Positions 34,686 to 44,510 of a stretch of DNA of 50,096 nucleotides are shown one piece after another. The DNA is from Chlorobiota bacterium. GTDB lineage: Bacteria; Bacteroidota; Bacteroidia; Bacteroidales; B39-G9. Under the pieces are notes generated by a model that searched no databases, was not told the DNA's origin, and saw only the letters and a program-made list of their open reading frames with translations. The stretch lies in NCBI GenBank assembly GCA_013152655.1, contig JAADFW010000226.1:1-50096 (forward strand), in the 5' to 3' direction. Every line of letters begins with the position of its first letter. Position 1 is the first letter of the stretch. The position numbers and the translations under genes were made by a program.

Positions 34686-34753
34686 AGCAATTTGATACGG
34701 AATTTCATTCTGTTTACTACTTAGTTAGCAAATATTATAAAAACAGAACAAAC

Positions 34754-35650
34754 ATGAAAAAATTGATTTTTACATCCGGATTAATAATTTCAATATTAAC
34801 GTCAAACGCTCAATTTCACGGTGATAATTTTGATGGTAATTGGCCAGGTATTGGTTATCAAGAATTAGTTTATGATTTTGATACTACTCATGGTTTAAAT
34901 ATTTGGCAAATTGGGCAACCTCAGAAAACAGTTTTTAATCAAGCATATTCATTACCAAATGTATTGATAACTGATACAATTAATTTCTATCCAATTAATG
35001 ACACTTCAATAATTATGGTTAAAGCACCTGTTTATGCTCATGACTGGGGGGCTCATACAATAATGTTTTACTATAAATTAAATACTGACACATTGAGCGA
35101 CTTTGGTAAACTTGAAGTTTCAGCAGACAATGGATTGACTTTTATTAATGTATTAACACAATGGGATGATTATGGTTTCTGGTGGAATGGAGATATACAT
35201 GAAAATTTTACAGGAAATACAAACGATTGGAACTGGTTTTCAATTTGTATTAGTAGCCTGTTAGATTCATTCCCTACTGCTGACACCATTCAGTATCGGT
35301 TTACTTTTATTAGTGACGGAAATCAAACAAATAAGGATGGGTGGATAATAGATGACTTAGTTATTCAGGATGTAACCGAAAGTATTGATAATGTAAACCT
35401 GAATTTAGGGAACATTTGTTATCCAAATCCCACATCGGATTATTTGACCATTGAGTATAAATCCTTTAAAAATAATAAATTCAGACTTGAACTTTATGAT
35501 GGAAATGGAAAATTTATCAATATGCAAGTTTTCGATAATCGTTTGATTAATATTGATTTAGATGGATATGAAAGTGGTGTTTATTTTTACAGGATAATTG
35601 ACGAGAAGAATAATTTTCAGACGTATAATAAGTTCATAATCAATAAATAA
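34754..35650 (+). CDS. T9SS type A sorting-domain secreted protein
   Basis: A 298-residue secreted protein. The frame is open from a GTG at 34679, but the ATG at 34754 is chosen because it begins a proper signal peptide (MKKLIFTSGLIISI, cleavage about residue 20, SNAQF); the 25 residues before it are not signal-like. The middle is a beta-sandwich of the adhesin or MAM/jelly-roll type, with FGKLEVSADNGLTFINVL and the closing DGWIIDDLVIQD, a pattern also seen in cleaved-adhesin domains. The C-terminus (CYPNPTSDYLTIEY to FIINK) is a type A sorting domain. No catalytic motif is visible, so it is probably a binding protein. It lies alone between repeat regions C and D. Confidence 0.82.
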   Translation: MKKLIFTSGLIISILTSNAQFHGDNFDGNWPGIGYQELVYDFDTTHGLNIWQIGQPQKTVFNQAYSLPNVLITDTINFYPINDTSIIMVKAPVYAHDWGAHTIMFYYKLNTDTLSDFGKLEVSADNGLTFINVLTQWDDYGFWWNGDIHENFTGNTNDWNWFSICISSLLDSFPTADTIQYRFTFISDGNQTNKDGWIIDDLVIQDVTESIDNVNLNLGNICYPNPTSDYLTIEYKSFKNNKFRLELYDGNGKFINMQVFDNRLINIDLDGYESGVYFYRIIDEKNNFQTYNKFIINK

Positions 35651-35829
35651 CATTTGCTAACAAAAGCTATATCTAATAAGGGCTTTAGGGGTCAAATGAA
35701 TGTAATTACAAGTAATAAATAATAGTAATAAATTGAAACGTAAGTGCTTCTAAATTCCATACTGGGCATAGCCAAAACGTTATATGAAAATGTGACCCGT
35801 CAGAAATTTATTGCCGTTGTTGTGCAAGG
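35651..35829 (+). repeat. Composite intergenic repeat region D
   Basis: It starts with an imperfect inverted repeat: CATTTG (35651-35656) with CAAATG (35693-35698), and AAAGC (35663-35667) with GCTTT (35682-35686). It also has TAGCCAAAACG (35769-35779), the inverse of 910-920, and TTTATTGCCGTTGTTG (35807-35822), identical to 33951-33966. It separates a T9SS gene from a minus-strand gene. The folded, non-coding, repeated nature recalls recombination sites. Confidence 0.45.
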
Positions 35830-36462
35830 CTAAAATGTAAATCCAAATGATAAGAATATGGTTATTCCATAATTCATTCTTGTTTGTAAATCTTCAATAT
35901 TTTGTGATTGTTCAAATGCCGGATGATCAACCCAAATATCAGAATAGGCATTGCCATATTCTTTCAACGAATATTTCATAGCTCTCCCTATTATAAATCC
36001 AATTTGAGGTGAAACGGTGAATCTGCCCTTTATTGCACGATATCCAATATAGGGATTTAAAATTATGGATTGATATTTTAATTCATATGTAGCTTTTTTA
36101 TGGTCAAGATTATTTTCAATATCATGAATAATAAGACCGGAATTTTTATTTTCAAAAATTAAATATCCCAAACTTAATCCAGAATAAAATCTTTTATTTA
36201 ATTCATTTAGATATATTCTTGGCCCAATGCTTAAATAATTGAAAAACAAATTGTCTCCAGAATCATCATAATTGAATATAAAGAGGCTCGAATAAATATT
36301 CAATCTTTCATTTTTCTTTACATTTCTCTCATAATCTAATCCTAATACATATGGATAGCCTATATTCAATCCAATTCTATTCCTTTTAACTTCAATACTG
36401 TCTTGGCCAAGCATATAATTAAATAATCCAAGTAATAACAATATAGTAGTTAGTTTTTTCAT
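35830..36462 (-). CDS. Hypothetical outer-membrane beta-barrel protein
   Basis: A 210-residue exported protein with a signal peptide (cleavage about residue 19, MLGQDS). Alternating polar/aromatic strands follow: NRIGLNIGYPYVLGLDYERN, YLSIGPRIYL, FYSGLSLGYLIFE, IILNPYIGYRAIKGRFTVSPQIGFIIG. It ends in MNYGITIFLSFGFTF, with the terminal Phe typical of outer-membrane barrels. It is probably an eight-stranded barrel of about 190 residues. The function is not known. It is monocistronic and adjoins repeat region D, whose last bases overlap the gene's end, so it belongs to the accessory stretch. Confidence 0.68.
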   Translation of the reverse strand: MKKLTTILLLLGLFNYMLGQDSIEVKRNRIGLNIGYPYVLGLDYERNVKKNERLNIYSSLFIFNYDDSGDNLFFNYLSIGPRIYLNELNKRFYSGLSLGYLIFENKNSGLIIHDIENNLDHKKATYELKYQSIILNPYIGYRAIKGRFTVSPQIGFIIGRAMKYSLKEYGNAYSDIWVDHPAFEQSQNIEDLQTRMNYGITIFLSFGFTF

Positions 36463-36568
36463 AATTCTTTAATTTTGCTCAATGTCAGATAAATTTAAAT
36501 GCTAAGTGCCAAACAACAAAAAAAACGAATAAAAACTTCATTTATAGTTCATTATCTATGTCTTCATA

Positions 36569-38107
36569 TTAACCCGCCCAATTTTCTCTGTCTAAACTTC
36601 TATATTGAATAGCTTCAGCAAGATGTTCGGTTTTAATATCCTCGCTGTTTTCCAAATCGGCAATTGTACGCGATACTTTTATAATCCGGTCGTAAGCACG
36701 AGCCGAAAGTCCAAATTTTTCCATAGCATTTTTTAATAATAATCCGCCTTCTTTGGTAATTGGAGAAAACTTACGCAGTAACTTAGAAGACATTTGAGCA
36801 TTGCAATGCACCTCTTTCTGTCCGTTAAATCTGCTGTTTTGTATTTCGCGTGCTTTAATAACTCTTTGTCTTACCTGTTCACTTTTCTCTTCTAATTTTG
36901 AATCGGAAAGTTTTGAAAAAGGAACAGGAATCACTTCAATATGAATATCAATCCTGTCTAACAGAGGCCCCGATATTTTATTCAAATACTTTTGTACAAT
37001 ACCCGGAGTACAAACACACTCCTTTTCAGGATGATTGTAATAACCACACGGACAAGGATTCATGGAAGAAACAAGCATAAAACTTGCAGGATAATCAACC
37101 GTAAATTTGGCACGGCTAACTGTAATATGCCTATCCTCTAAAGGTTGGCGCAATACTTCCAAAACCGTTCTTTTAAATTCAGGTAGTTCATCCAGAAACA
37201 AAACACCGTTGTGCGACAATGAAATTTCACCGGGTTGCGGGTAAGTTCCGCCACCAACCAATGCTACATCGGAAATAGTGTGGTGTGGTGATCGAAAAGG
37301 GCGGATGGTTATTAACGAAGTTTCTTTATCTAAAACGCCGGCAACAGAATGAATCTTAGTAGTTTCCAGAGCTTCGCGCAATGATAAAGGAGGAAGTATT
37401 GTTGGAATTCTTTTAGCCAACATGGTTTTGCCGGCACCGGGCGGGCCTATCATTAAAATATTATGGCCGCCGGCAGCAGCAATTTCCAAAGCACGTTTTA
37501 CGTTTTCCTGTCCACGAACATCGGCAAAATCAAAGTCGCTTTTATTAAGATTTGCAAAAAATTCTTTTCTGGTATCAACAATAGTAGGCTGTAAACTGGA
37601 AGTTTGATTAAAAAAATCAATTACTTCTATTATATTTTCTACGCCATAAACATCTAAGTCGTTAACAATAGCAGCTTCACGAGCATTTTGTTTGGGTAAA
37701 ATTATTCCTTTGAATTCTTCTTCGCGTGCTTTTATCGCAATAGGCAAAACTCCTTTTATAGGCAATAAACTTCCGTCTAATGAGAGTTCGCCCATAATAA
37801 TATATTTATCAATATTTTCAGAACTGATTTGTTCTGATGCAGCTAAAATACCAATGGCAAGGGTAAGGTCGTACGCAGAACCTTCTTTACGAATATCGGC
37901 CGGAGCCATATTAATAACCATTTTGCGGTGTGGCATTTTATAACCTTGGTATTTAAGAGCAGATTCAATTCTTTGCTGGCTCTCTTTAACTGCATTATCG
38001 GGTAAGCCAACAAGGAAAAATTTTGTACCCTGCGAAACATTAACTTCCACAGTAATAATAGTTGCCTCAATACCAAAAACTGCACTTCCAAAAGTTTTAA
38101 CTAACAT
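36569..38107 (-). CDS. YifB/ComM-family AAA+ ATPase (Mg-chelatase-like)
   Basis: A 512-residue ATPase. The N-terminal ChlI-like (Lon-protease-fold) domain (about 1-170) starts MLVKTFGSAVFGIEA and includes the SGSAYDLTLAIGILAAS-type block (here EGSAYDLTLAIGI). The AAA+ module (about 190-400) has Walker A GPPGAGKTMLAKR and Walker B VLFLDELPEF. The CPCG...C cluster (MNPCPCGYYNHPEKECVC) is diagnostic of the family. The C-terminal part (LSARAYDRIIKVSRTIADLE) is a helical lid. The ComM branch is a hexameric helicase that drives branch migration during natural transformation, so this may serve uptake or recombination of DNA. Length is typical (~505). A minus-strand TACTTTTG box lies 19 bases before the start. 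Confidence 0.94.
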   Translation of the reverse strand: MLVKTFGSAVFGIEATIITVEVNVSQGTKFFLVGLPDNAVKESQQRIESALKYQGYKMPHRKMVINMAPADIRKEGSAYDLTLAIGILAASEQISSENIDKYIIMGELSLDGSLLPIKGVLPIAIKAREEEFKGIILPKQNAREAAIVNDLDVYGVENIIEVIDFFNQTSSLQPTIVDTRKEFFANLNKSDFDFADVRGQENVKRALEIAAAGGHNILMIGPPGAGKTMLAKRIPTILPPLSLREALETTKIHSVAGVLDKETSLITIRPFRSPHHTISDVALVGGGTYPQPGEISLSHNGVLFLDELPEFKRTVLEVLRQPLEDRHITVSRAKFTVDYPASFMLVSSMNPCPCGYYNHPEKECVCTPGIVQKYLNKISGPLLDRIDIHIEVIPVPFSKLSDSKLEEKSEQVRQRVIKAREIQNSRFNGQKEVHCNAQMSSKLLRKFSPITKEGGLLLKNAMEKFGLSARAYDRIIKVSRTIADLENSEDIKTEHLAEAIQYRSLDRENWAG

Positions 38108-38125
38108 GGCTTAAAAGATAAAAAA

Positions 38126-38133
38126 CAAAAGTA
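38126..38133 (-). promoter_or_regulatory. Candidate -7 promoter box of the YifB gene
   Basis: CAAAAGTA on the plus strand is TACTTTTG on the minus strand, an exact TAnnTTTG match 19 bases before the start at 38107. Confidence 0.45.
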
Positions 38134-38283
38134 GAAGTTTATAAGAGAAATGAAGTAAGTAAGTGTAAAATTTTATATAAAATTGATGTACAAATCATAT
38201 ATTAAATGAATTATTTGCAATAATTTAAGGATAAAATTAAAATTTTATTTACATTTAAATTTCCTGATGTTGCTTTGTGCCGT

Positions 38284-39912
38284 ATGATTTTAAAATCTCC
38301 TAATATAATAATAATTAATAGTGTTAAATGGATAGTAATCATTGCTTTAATTGTTGTTTCGTATCAGTGTGTAAAAGAGCAGGCCTCACTTAAAAATCCA
38401 CAGGTTAAATTAAACCCGGGGTTGGCATTGCCAACTGTTCACGCGCATTATTCGTTAAATTCTATTTTTGAGCCTGTAAATGATATTGATATATTGCAGC
38501 CAAACGATGAAGGAATACTATCTGTTAGATATAATCAAAAGGTATTATCCGATTCGGCAAGTTCTTTTTTAAAGTTCAATCAGGAGATTGCAGGATCAAT
38601 GAATATTAATTTGAAAAATAGTAGCAATAAAGCCACCATTTCATTTTATGACACCATTGAATTTAATTTAAATAATAATATTTCAGTGGTTACAGAAGCG
38701 TTGCTTTATGCTATTAAATTCAGTACTGCACAATTTGAAATAACAGATGATTCTCAACAATTGCCAGTTACAACAGAAATTGATATTGTTTTTCCGACAA
38801 TTATTGATCCTTTTACATCTGATACTGCGAGATTAACGCACCAAATTGGCGAAGGAGCAACAAGTATTCTTGATATGACAGACCATGTTGCTTATTTTAT
38901 AAATAATACAAATATAACAAACGGCTTACCCGTTGCTTTTAGAATTGGAGTAGCAAAAAATGTGAATTCATATAATTTGAATTATAAGTTTACGTTGATT
39001 AATTTCGATTACATAAAAGGTTATTTTGGAAATTTTAAGGAGGAACTAAATGAAACTAATTTGAATATTGATTTTCTTTCAGCAGTTGATTCCATTGATA
39101 TTGAATTTGAAAAGGCAGAATTTAATATTAATTATACTAACTCTTTTGGAATTACTTTTGATATTTATTTAGATAATTTGAGTGCCACATCTATTGACAA
39201 TAATCCAATTACTATTGATTTTTTACCTACTGCTGACAGTCCGTTTCCTTTGCGGTCGCCCGGAATAGGCCAACCCCCATTTGATACTACAATAACTTAC
39301 AATATTAATGATGTATTGGCATTGTTAAAAGAAAATCCAAAACAAATCTCGTTTAAGCCGGTGGGCGAGTTTAATCCAAACGAACAAAATGATACTAATT
39401 ATGTTAGTTACGATAGTCAATTTGCATTGGATATTGGATTAGACATCCCACTAAAATTCTGGGCTAGTGTAATTGCTTATAAAGAAAAATTCCCGTTTGA
39501 TGGTTCTTCGTTAGATAAAATAACACAATTAGAAAATTTAGCTTTATTGTTAGAAACACAAAATGTACTTCCCTTAAATGCCAAAATTGATGTTATTTTT
39601 TATAAGGGCCAACAAGTTTTGTATAAAGTTGGCAATGAAGAAGGATTTAAGATAAGTAGCGATCTTGACGGTGAAGGAATTCCTATAGCAGGAGAGCCAA
39701 TTGAACAAATTTTAGATATTGATAATACACAGTTTGAGAATTTGAAACAAGCTGACAGCTTAATGCTTAAAATAGCATTAACCACTGCCAGAGCCGATGA
39801 AGGTGGCCCCGGAAACAGAACTTACGTGGCTTTTAAAGCAGATGCCGACTATTATTTAGATGTAACTTTAAAACTAATTGCAGAAGGAGAATTTGTCTTA
39901 CCCTCTGAATAA
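38284..39912 (+). CDS. Hypothetical envelope protein, partner of a DUF5723-type gene
   Basis: A 542-residue exported protein. The ATG at 38284 is preferred to a TTG three codons earlier. A hydrophobic segment (about 16-27) ends in SYQCVKEQ; Cys29 might be lipidated, though Gln at -1 is a poor lipobox. The rest is a chain of beta-strands with regular D-T-I-x-F and N-I-N-F-x-type segments, without cysteines or recognised catalytic motifs. The family is not recognised. Only 5 bp separate it from the DUF5723-like gene, so the two form an operon. A secreted or anchored partner of that outer-membrane protein is the natural guess. Confidence 0.6.
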   Translation: MILKSPNIIIINSVKWIVIIALIVVSYQCVKEQASLKNPQVKLNPGLALPTVHAHYSLNSIFEPVNDIDILQPNDEGILSVRYNQKVLSDSASSFLKFNQEIAGSMNINLKNSSNKATISFYDTIEFNLNNNISVVTEALLYAIKFSTAQFEITDDSQQLPVTTEIDIVFPTIIDPFTSDTARLTHQIGEGATSILDMTDHVAYFINNTNITNGLPVAFRIGVAKNVNSYNLNYKFTLINFDYIKGYFGNFKEELNETNLNIDFLSAVDSIDIEFEKAEFNINYTNSFGITFDIYLDNLSATSIDNNPITIDFLPTADSPFPLRSPGIGQPPFDTTITYNINDVLALLKENPKQISFKPVGEFNPNEQNDTNYVSYDSQFALDIGLDIPLKFWASVIAYKEKFPFDGSSLDKITQLENLALLLETQNVLPLNAKIDVIFYKGQQVLYKVGNEEGFKISSDLDGEGIPIAGEPIEQILDIDNTQFENLKQADSLMLKIALTTARADEGGPGNRTYVAFKADADYYLDVTLKLIAEGEFVLPSE

Positions 39913-39917
39913 AAAGC

Positions 39918-41471
39918 ATGAATAATATTAAAAATAAATTTATAATTATTGCTTTTTTAAGTTTTCTGTTTGCAAAACATTTGCAGGCACAGGAAAACGT
40001 ACTTTACTATATGTATGATGTTCCACAAACCCTTTTGCTAAACCCGGCCAATAAATATATTTGTAAAACGTTTATTGAATTGCCGGTTCTTTCAAAGTTT
40101 TATTTTGGGTTACATAATACAGGTTTTGGTTACAATACTATTATTACAGTAAACCCACAAACCGGCCAGACATTAATTGATGTAGATAAAATATACAGTA
40201 AAATGCCCAAAACCAATTTTTTAAGACTGGAATTAAACACCAATATTCTGGGGTTTAGTTTTCAGGTGCGCGATTTTTATTTTACGTTCAATGTTTCAAA
40301 CAATACTGATTTTAAGTTTGGCTTGCCTCGTGATGTTTTGGCCCTAACAAAAGGAAATTATCAAAACGGAAGTGTAATAAAAGAAATTGACTTAAGCAAT
40401 TTCGGGGTTAACTTTCAAAATTATACTTCTATTTCGGCAAGTGTTTCAAAGAGTTTTTATACTCAATGGCGGTTTGGATTACGAGCTAAATATATTATTG
40501 GCCATGTAAATTTAAATACAAAACGGTCGGTAAATAAGTGGTTGACCAGCGAAAATTTTGACTCCTTAAACTTTTCAACTGATATTCAGGTAAATTCTGC
40601 ACTTTTATTAGTAAATACGGGGCAATCCGGTTATCAATCAATTGGAGTGAATGAAAATATTGTAAGTGATTTACTGGGAACATTAAACAAAAACAAGGGA
40701 TTTGGATTAGATTTAGGAGCCATATATAATTACAATGAAAAAATTAAACTCAACGCCAGTATTACCGATTTAGGGATGATATTCTGGAAAGCAAACACAA
40801 CACAATTTAATGCAGGTGGTGAGTTTACATGGTCGGCTTTAGAGCTAACTGACACAACAAATTTTGACCAATTATTGAGTGGGCTGGTCGATTCTATTCA
40901 GAATGCTTTCACTTTTTCGCCCACCGATATAACAAAATACACTACCTTATTGCCAACAAAAATTTACGTTGGAGGAACTTACCAGTTGCATAAAAAAATA
41001 TTGTTAGGTGTAGTAAGCAAAACTATGTTTTTAAAAAACAGGCTACACAGTTCGTTAACTTTTTCGGCCAATATAAAGCCGCTTAAGTTTTTAACTACAA
41101 CATTTACCTATTCTTTAATGGATAATACATACAATAACCTTGGCTTTGGTGTGGCAATAGGAAGAAAAGGAGCACAGTTTTATATTGCTACCGATAAAGT
41201 ACCAATAAATTTTGCCACCATTGATGGAATACCGGTTCCGTATAGTGCCCGAACCTTTGACATTCAGTTTGGATTTAATATTATTTTTGGATGTTCGAAA
41301 AAGCTGAAAAAAATTGAACCTATGGCATGTCCTCAACATAAAATTTGGGATATTGATATACTTCAGCGGCAAAAGAGAACTGAAATGCAAAAAGCATTAG
41401 CTAAGAAAAAATCGAAGAAAATACTTTTTTACAAAGAAAAAGGGCCGGGTAGTAAAAAAAGAGAAAAGTAA
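39918..41471 (+). CDS. DUF5723-family outer-membrane protein
   Basis: A 517-residue exported protein with a signal peptide (cleavage about residue 24, LQAQEN). The N-terminus of the mature protein, LYYMYDVPQTLLLNPA, is typical of DUF5723 and related PorV-like barrels of Bacteroidota (an N-P-A close to the start). Long alternating strands follow: FYFTFNVSNNTDFKFGLPRD, WRFGLRAKYIIGHVN, GLDLGAIYNYNEKIKLNASI. Then come KPLKFLTTTFTYSL and FDIQFGFNIIFGC. The C-terminal ~45 residues are a strongly basic soluble tail (KKKSKKILFYKEKGPGSKKREK), unusual for a barrel and probably periplasmic. The function is not established. It is in an operon with the gene before it. Confidence 0.75.
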   Translation: MNNIKNKFIIIAFLSFLFAKHLQAQENVLYYMYDVPQTLLLNPANKYICKTFIELPVLSKFYFGLHNTGFGYNTIITVNPQTGQTLIDVDKIYSKMPKTNFLRLELNTNILGFSFQVRDFYFTFNVSNNTDFKFGLPRDVLALTKGNYQNGSVIKEIDLSNFGVNFQNYTSISASVSKSFYTQWRFGLRAKYIIGHVNLNTKRSVNKWLTSENFDSLNFSTDIQVNSALLLVNTGQSGYQSIGVNENIVSDLLGTLNKNKGFGLDLGAIYNYNEKIKLNASITDLGMIFWKANTTQFNAGGEFTWSALELTDTTNFDQLLSGLVDSIQNAFTFSPTDITKYTTLLPTKIYVGGTYQLHKKILLGVVSKTMFLKNRLHSSLTFSANIKPLKFLTTTFTYSLMDNTYNNLGFGVAIGRKGAQFYIATDKVPINFATIDGIPVPYSARTFDIQFGFNIIFGCSKKLKKIEPMACPQHKIWDIDILQRQKRTEMQKALAKKKSKKILFYKEKGPGSKKREK

Positions 41472-41537
41472 GATTGCAATTAGTGTCTTCTTGGAAACAT
41501 TTATTTATTAGCACTTTGGTTATTATTATTCTTTTTA

Positions 41538-42104
41538 TCACAAATTCGATTCAATGTAATCAATAAGAGCGTGTATAATTTTAATATGAATTTCCTGTAC
41601 ACGGTCAGAGTACTTTGATTTTGGAGCTCTAATTTCAATATCGCACATATCTTTCATTTTGCCACCATCTTTACCGGTTAAGCCGATTACTTTCATACCT
41701 TTTTCTTTTGCTGCATTTATGGCATTTATAATATTTTCAGAATTTCCACTGGTGCTAATAGCAAGTAAAACATCTTCTTTTTTTCCCAGAGCTTCAATAA
41801 ATCTTGAAAAAACATAACCAAATCCATAATCGTTTGCTACACAAGTTATATGCGATGGGTCAGAAATTGCAATTGCCGGAATAGCTAAACGGTTATCCCG
41901 AAACCTGCCTGTTAGCTCTTCGGCAAAATGCATGGCATCGCTCATGGAACCGCCATTGCCACAGGAAATAATTTTACCGTGGTTTTTAATAGCAGAAACT
42001 ATTAATTTGCCAGCACTTTCAATAAGGGCAAAGTTATCGCTTTGCTTTATAAACCGACTTAATATATCTTCTGCTTCTCTAAAGTTTTGTTCAATTTTAT
42101 TCAT
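41538..42104 (-). CDS. gmhA: Phosphoheptose isomerase (SIS domain)
   Basis: A 188-residue cytosolic isomerase converting sedoheptulose 7-phosphate to D-glycero-D-manno-heptose 7-phosphate, the first step to ADP- or GDP-heptose for LPS core or S-layer glycans. The start is put at MNKIEQNF because that ATG lies one base after the stop of the glycosyltransferase gene; an earlier in-frame ATG at 42131 would overlap that gene. Landmarks: [18 protein letters not shown] (phosphate site), [15 protein letters not shown] and the closing [19 protein letters not shown] with the catalytic His and Glu. Length matches GmhA (~190). It is the last gene of a three-gene minus-strand polysaccharide unit; no hldE or gmhB is seen in the window. 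Confidence 0.9.
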   Translation of the reverse strand: MNKIEQNFREAEDILSRFIKQSDNFALIESAGKLIVSAIKNHGKIISCGNGGSMSDAMHFAEELTGRFRDNRLAIPAIAISDPSHITCVANDYGFGYVFSRFIEALGKKEDVLLAISTSGNSENIINAINAAKEKGMKVIGLTGKDGGKMKDMCDIEIRAPKSKYSDRVQEIHIKIIHALIDYIESNL

Positions 42105-42105
42105 T

Positions 42106-43212
42106 TTATTTTGATGGTTTAGGCAATTCAATTAATTCATTAAAGTACTTCAAATATCTATCTTTTTGCGAGTTAAACGAATATTTTTCAATAACCGTAT
42201 TTCTTCCTGCTTTCCCCAGTTTTTTTCGCAATGTTTCCGATTCAATTAATAAAGATAATTTTTCCACCCATTCATTTTCTGTTGAAGCGAGGAACCCATT
42301 TATTCCATCTTCGATAATTTCAGTATTTACTCCAACAGGCGACATTACTGTAGGAATTTCCAATGCCATATATTGTAAACCTTTAAATCCACATTTTCCC
42401 TTTGCCCATTCATCATCGGGCAATGGCATTATTCCAATATTTATTTCAGACAAATCTTCAATTTCTGTTTTTAATTTCCAATCAGTAGATTTTAAATTCA
42501 AATCAGGTTCTTCGTAAATGATATCAACAATAACCTTAAACTCAATAAGTGAATTATATTTTTTATAAACTTTTTTCAAAGCAGGTATAGCATCTTTAAA
42601 ATATTTTAGGGTAGTAGCAGAGCCTGTCCAGCCAATACAAATTTTTTCGGATTTTTTTTCTGCATTATTTCGATGATAGATAGTATCTATTGTGGTTGGA
42701 ATAACTTTTACATTACTATTATATTGTTTGGCATAGGCAGCAAGGTAATTATTACCTGCAAACACCAGATTCGATAACTTGATAATTTTAGAAGTTTTTT
42801 GTGGACTTTTTAGCCAATTTAAGTTTTCGTTTCCTTTTGAAATATTATTCAACCAAATAGCATCATCAAAATCAAATATTATTTTTGCACCGCTTAGTTT
42901 TAATAATTTTTCAAAAATTATCCAGCGTAACATAAATGCTTCTCTGTAAATAAAAATTATTTTAAAACGAGGTGCTCTTATTACATCAAACAATCTTATA
43001 AAAATACTTTTTATTACTATTAATAGTTTAGGTATTAGATTTTTAGGAGAATAAAATACTTTGTCATCTTTTGCACTAATTAAATAAGAATAGGTAAAAG
43101 AAAAATTATTTTGTTTAAGATATTCCATGTATTGCTCAAAACGAAATCGTTGGCCAGGTGAACGATTAGGCCGATGAGGAACAATAAGTAATATATTTTT
43201 TTTAGCTTCCAT
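42106..43212 (-). CDS. GT4-type glycosyltransferase
   Basis: A 368-residue glycosyltransferase with a GT-B fold. The N-terminal domain begins [18 protein letters not shown] and carries [11 protein letters not shown]. The C-terminal nucleotide-sugar half has [14 protein letters not shown], the [33 protein letters not shown] acceptor loop and [12 protein letters not shown], with the E-x7-E-like retaining motif position. It should use a UDP- or GDP-sugar donor at the cytosolic membrane face to build a lipid-linked glycan. Neither donor nor acceptor can be named. It overlaps the upstream glycosyltransferase gene by 11 bp and ends one base before gmhA, so the three are tightly coupled. Confidence 0.88.
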   Translation of the reverse strand: MEAKKNILLIVPHRPNRSPGQRFRFEQYMEYLKQNNFSFTYSYLISAKDDKVFYSPKNLIPKLLIVIKSIFIRLFDVIRAPRFKIIFIYREAFMLRWIIFEKLLKLSGAKIIFDFDDAIWLNNISKGNENLNWLKSPQKTSKIIKLSNLVFAGNNYLAAYAKQYNSNVKVIPTTIDTIYHRNNAEKKSEKICIGWTGSATTLKYFKDAIPALKKVYKKYNSLIEFKVIVDIIYEEPDLNLKSTDWKLKTEIEDLSEINIGIMPLPDDEWAKGKCGFKGLQYMALEIPTVMSPVGVNTEIIEDGINGFLASTENEWVEKLSLLIESETLRKKLGKAGRNTVIEKYSFNSQKDRYLKYFNELIELPKPSK

Positions 43213-44443
43213 ATTTCATAAGTTGTTTATATACAGAAGCATACTTTTCAACTCCATTTTGCAAAGAAAAATATATTTTTGCTGTATTTTGTAAAGAACT
43301 TTCGGGAATATTAAGAATTTCATCTATTTGTGAAATTCCGTGTTCAAAATCTTTGTCAGTAAAATCATTAACAATAATTCCACAATTGCTTTCTTTTATC
43401 ACCAAATCAACATCGCCAATACCGGCATTGGCAATAATTGGGATTCCCATTCCTAACAATTCAGCCATTTTTATGGGCGATGAAGCTTTTTTTGAAAAGA
43501 CAGGTTTTATAAAAAAAATAGAAATTGTACTTAAACTTAATAATGAGGGCAATTCATTCCTGTTACTACCCTGAATGATTATTTTTTCCAAAGGAATTTT
43601 TAATTCAAAAGCTCTTTTTAAAATAAGCTCCTTTTCAAATAAAGTAATAAAAAGGAACTTTGCCTTTTTTTTAAATTCTAAGAGCTTTTTAAAAAACAGA
43701 AGCATCTCGTCTAACATATACCAGGTACCTATTGAGCCTAAATAAGTTAAAACGAAATCTGTAGATTTAATATTAAGCTTTTGTTTAAAAAAACGAGCAA
43801 GCGTTTTATCAATTTGAGCCGGAGAAAAATGATCCAGGTCTGCACAACACGGAATAACCTCGATTGAAGGATTTATTTTTGGAAAATATTGTTTATCTAA
43901 TAAAATATCTTTCCCAACATGTGTTAAGCTTATTGTTACATCTGCATTATTTAGAAACAGGGCTTCTTTCTTTTTAAAAAATTTATAAATAAATGAATAA
44001 ATAAAATTCTTCGTATTCCATAAATTTCCATCAATTCTCTCATCAGCATAAAAACCCCGCATATCAAAAATCAGTTTTTCTTTATACTTTTTTTTCAACT
44101 TCATTCCTGTAAAAGCAGAAATATAACTTCTGCAATGGATAATATCAAAACCTTCTTTTTTCATTAGATTATTAGCTACCTTGTTTGTAGTTAAAATATC
44201 AAAAAAGGTTGATAGTATTGGTGGGTTTTTATGGTAAGTAATTGAAGTCCAGGTAATATTGTTTTTCTTTAATAATTGAAAAATATGTTTATATTTCGTA
44301 TTATAATTTTCCTTTTTCTCCGCACTTATAATATGAAATTTATAATTTTCACCCGATAGTTTAATAATATAAGGCAATATTTGTGACTGTCCAACCGGGT
44401 CAGATAGTCCATCGTAAGTTATATATAGTATTTTTGTCTGCAA
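43202..44443 (-). CDS. GT4-type glycosyltransferase, first gene of the unit
   Basis: A 413-residue GT-B glycosyltransferase. The N-terminal half starts ILYITYDGLSDPVGQSQILPYI, the pattern of group 1 (GT4) enzymes in exopolysaccharide clusters, and continues with FDIIHCRSYISAFTG, IFDMRGFYADERIDG and VIPCCADLDHFSP. The C-terminal half has VLTYLGSIGTWYMLDE, the IIIQGSNRNELPSLLS hinge and SSPIKMAELLGMGIPIIANAGIGD, containing the E-L-L-G-M-G-I-P donor-binding segment. It heads a three-gene minus-strand unit with the next glycosyltransferase and gmhA. The divergent gene at 44511 encodes a polytopic membrane protein that may act on the same glycan. Confidence 0.9.
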   Translation of the reverse strand: MQTKILYITYDGLSDPVGQSQILPYIIKLSGENYKFHIISAEKKENYNTKYKHIFQLLKKNNITWTSITYHKNPPILSTFFDILTTNKVANNLMKKEGFDIIHCRSYISAFTGMKLKKKYKEKLIFDMRGFYADERIDGNLWNTKNFIYSFIYKFFKKKEALFLNNADVTISLTHVGKDILLDKQYFPKINPSIEVIPCCADLDHFSPAQIDKTLARFFKQKLNIKSTDFVLTYLGSIGTWYMLDEMLLFFKKLLEFKKKAKFLFITLFEKELILKRAFELKIPLEKIIIQGSNRNELPSLLSLSTISIFFIKPVFSKKASSPIKMAELLGMGIPIIANAGIGDVDLVIKESNCGIIVNDFTDKDFEHGISQIDEILNIPESSLQNTAKIYFSLQNGVEKYASVYKQLMKYGS

Positions 44444-44475
44444 ATTGAATAAAACACAAATATGAAAAAAAATAA

Positions 44476-44483
44476 TAATTTTG
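44476..44483 (+). promoter_or_regulatory. Candidate -7 promoter box (TAATTTTG)
   Basis: A TAnnTTTG match 27 bases before the ATG at 44511, inside the divergent gap of the polysaccharide genes. Confidence 0.4.
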
Positions 44484-44510
44484 AAAAATCAATCTTCTGA
44501 ATTAAACTAA

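Noticed and set aside
34679-34753. 25-residue N-terminal extension of the T9SS protein from a GTG start
   Set aside because: It would bury the signal peptide behind a charged segment and overlaps repeat C; the ATG at 34754 is better.
38275-38283. TTG start for the envelope protein at 38284
   Set aside because: It adds only three residues (M-C-R), and an ATG follows immediately.
42105-42131. Earlier ATG start for gmhA
   Set aside because: It would overlap the end of the glycosyltransferase gene and add nine residues not found in the family.
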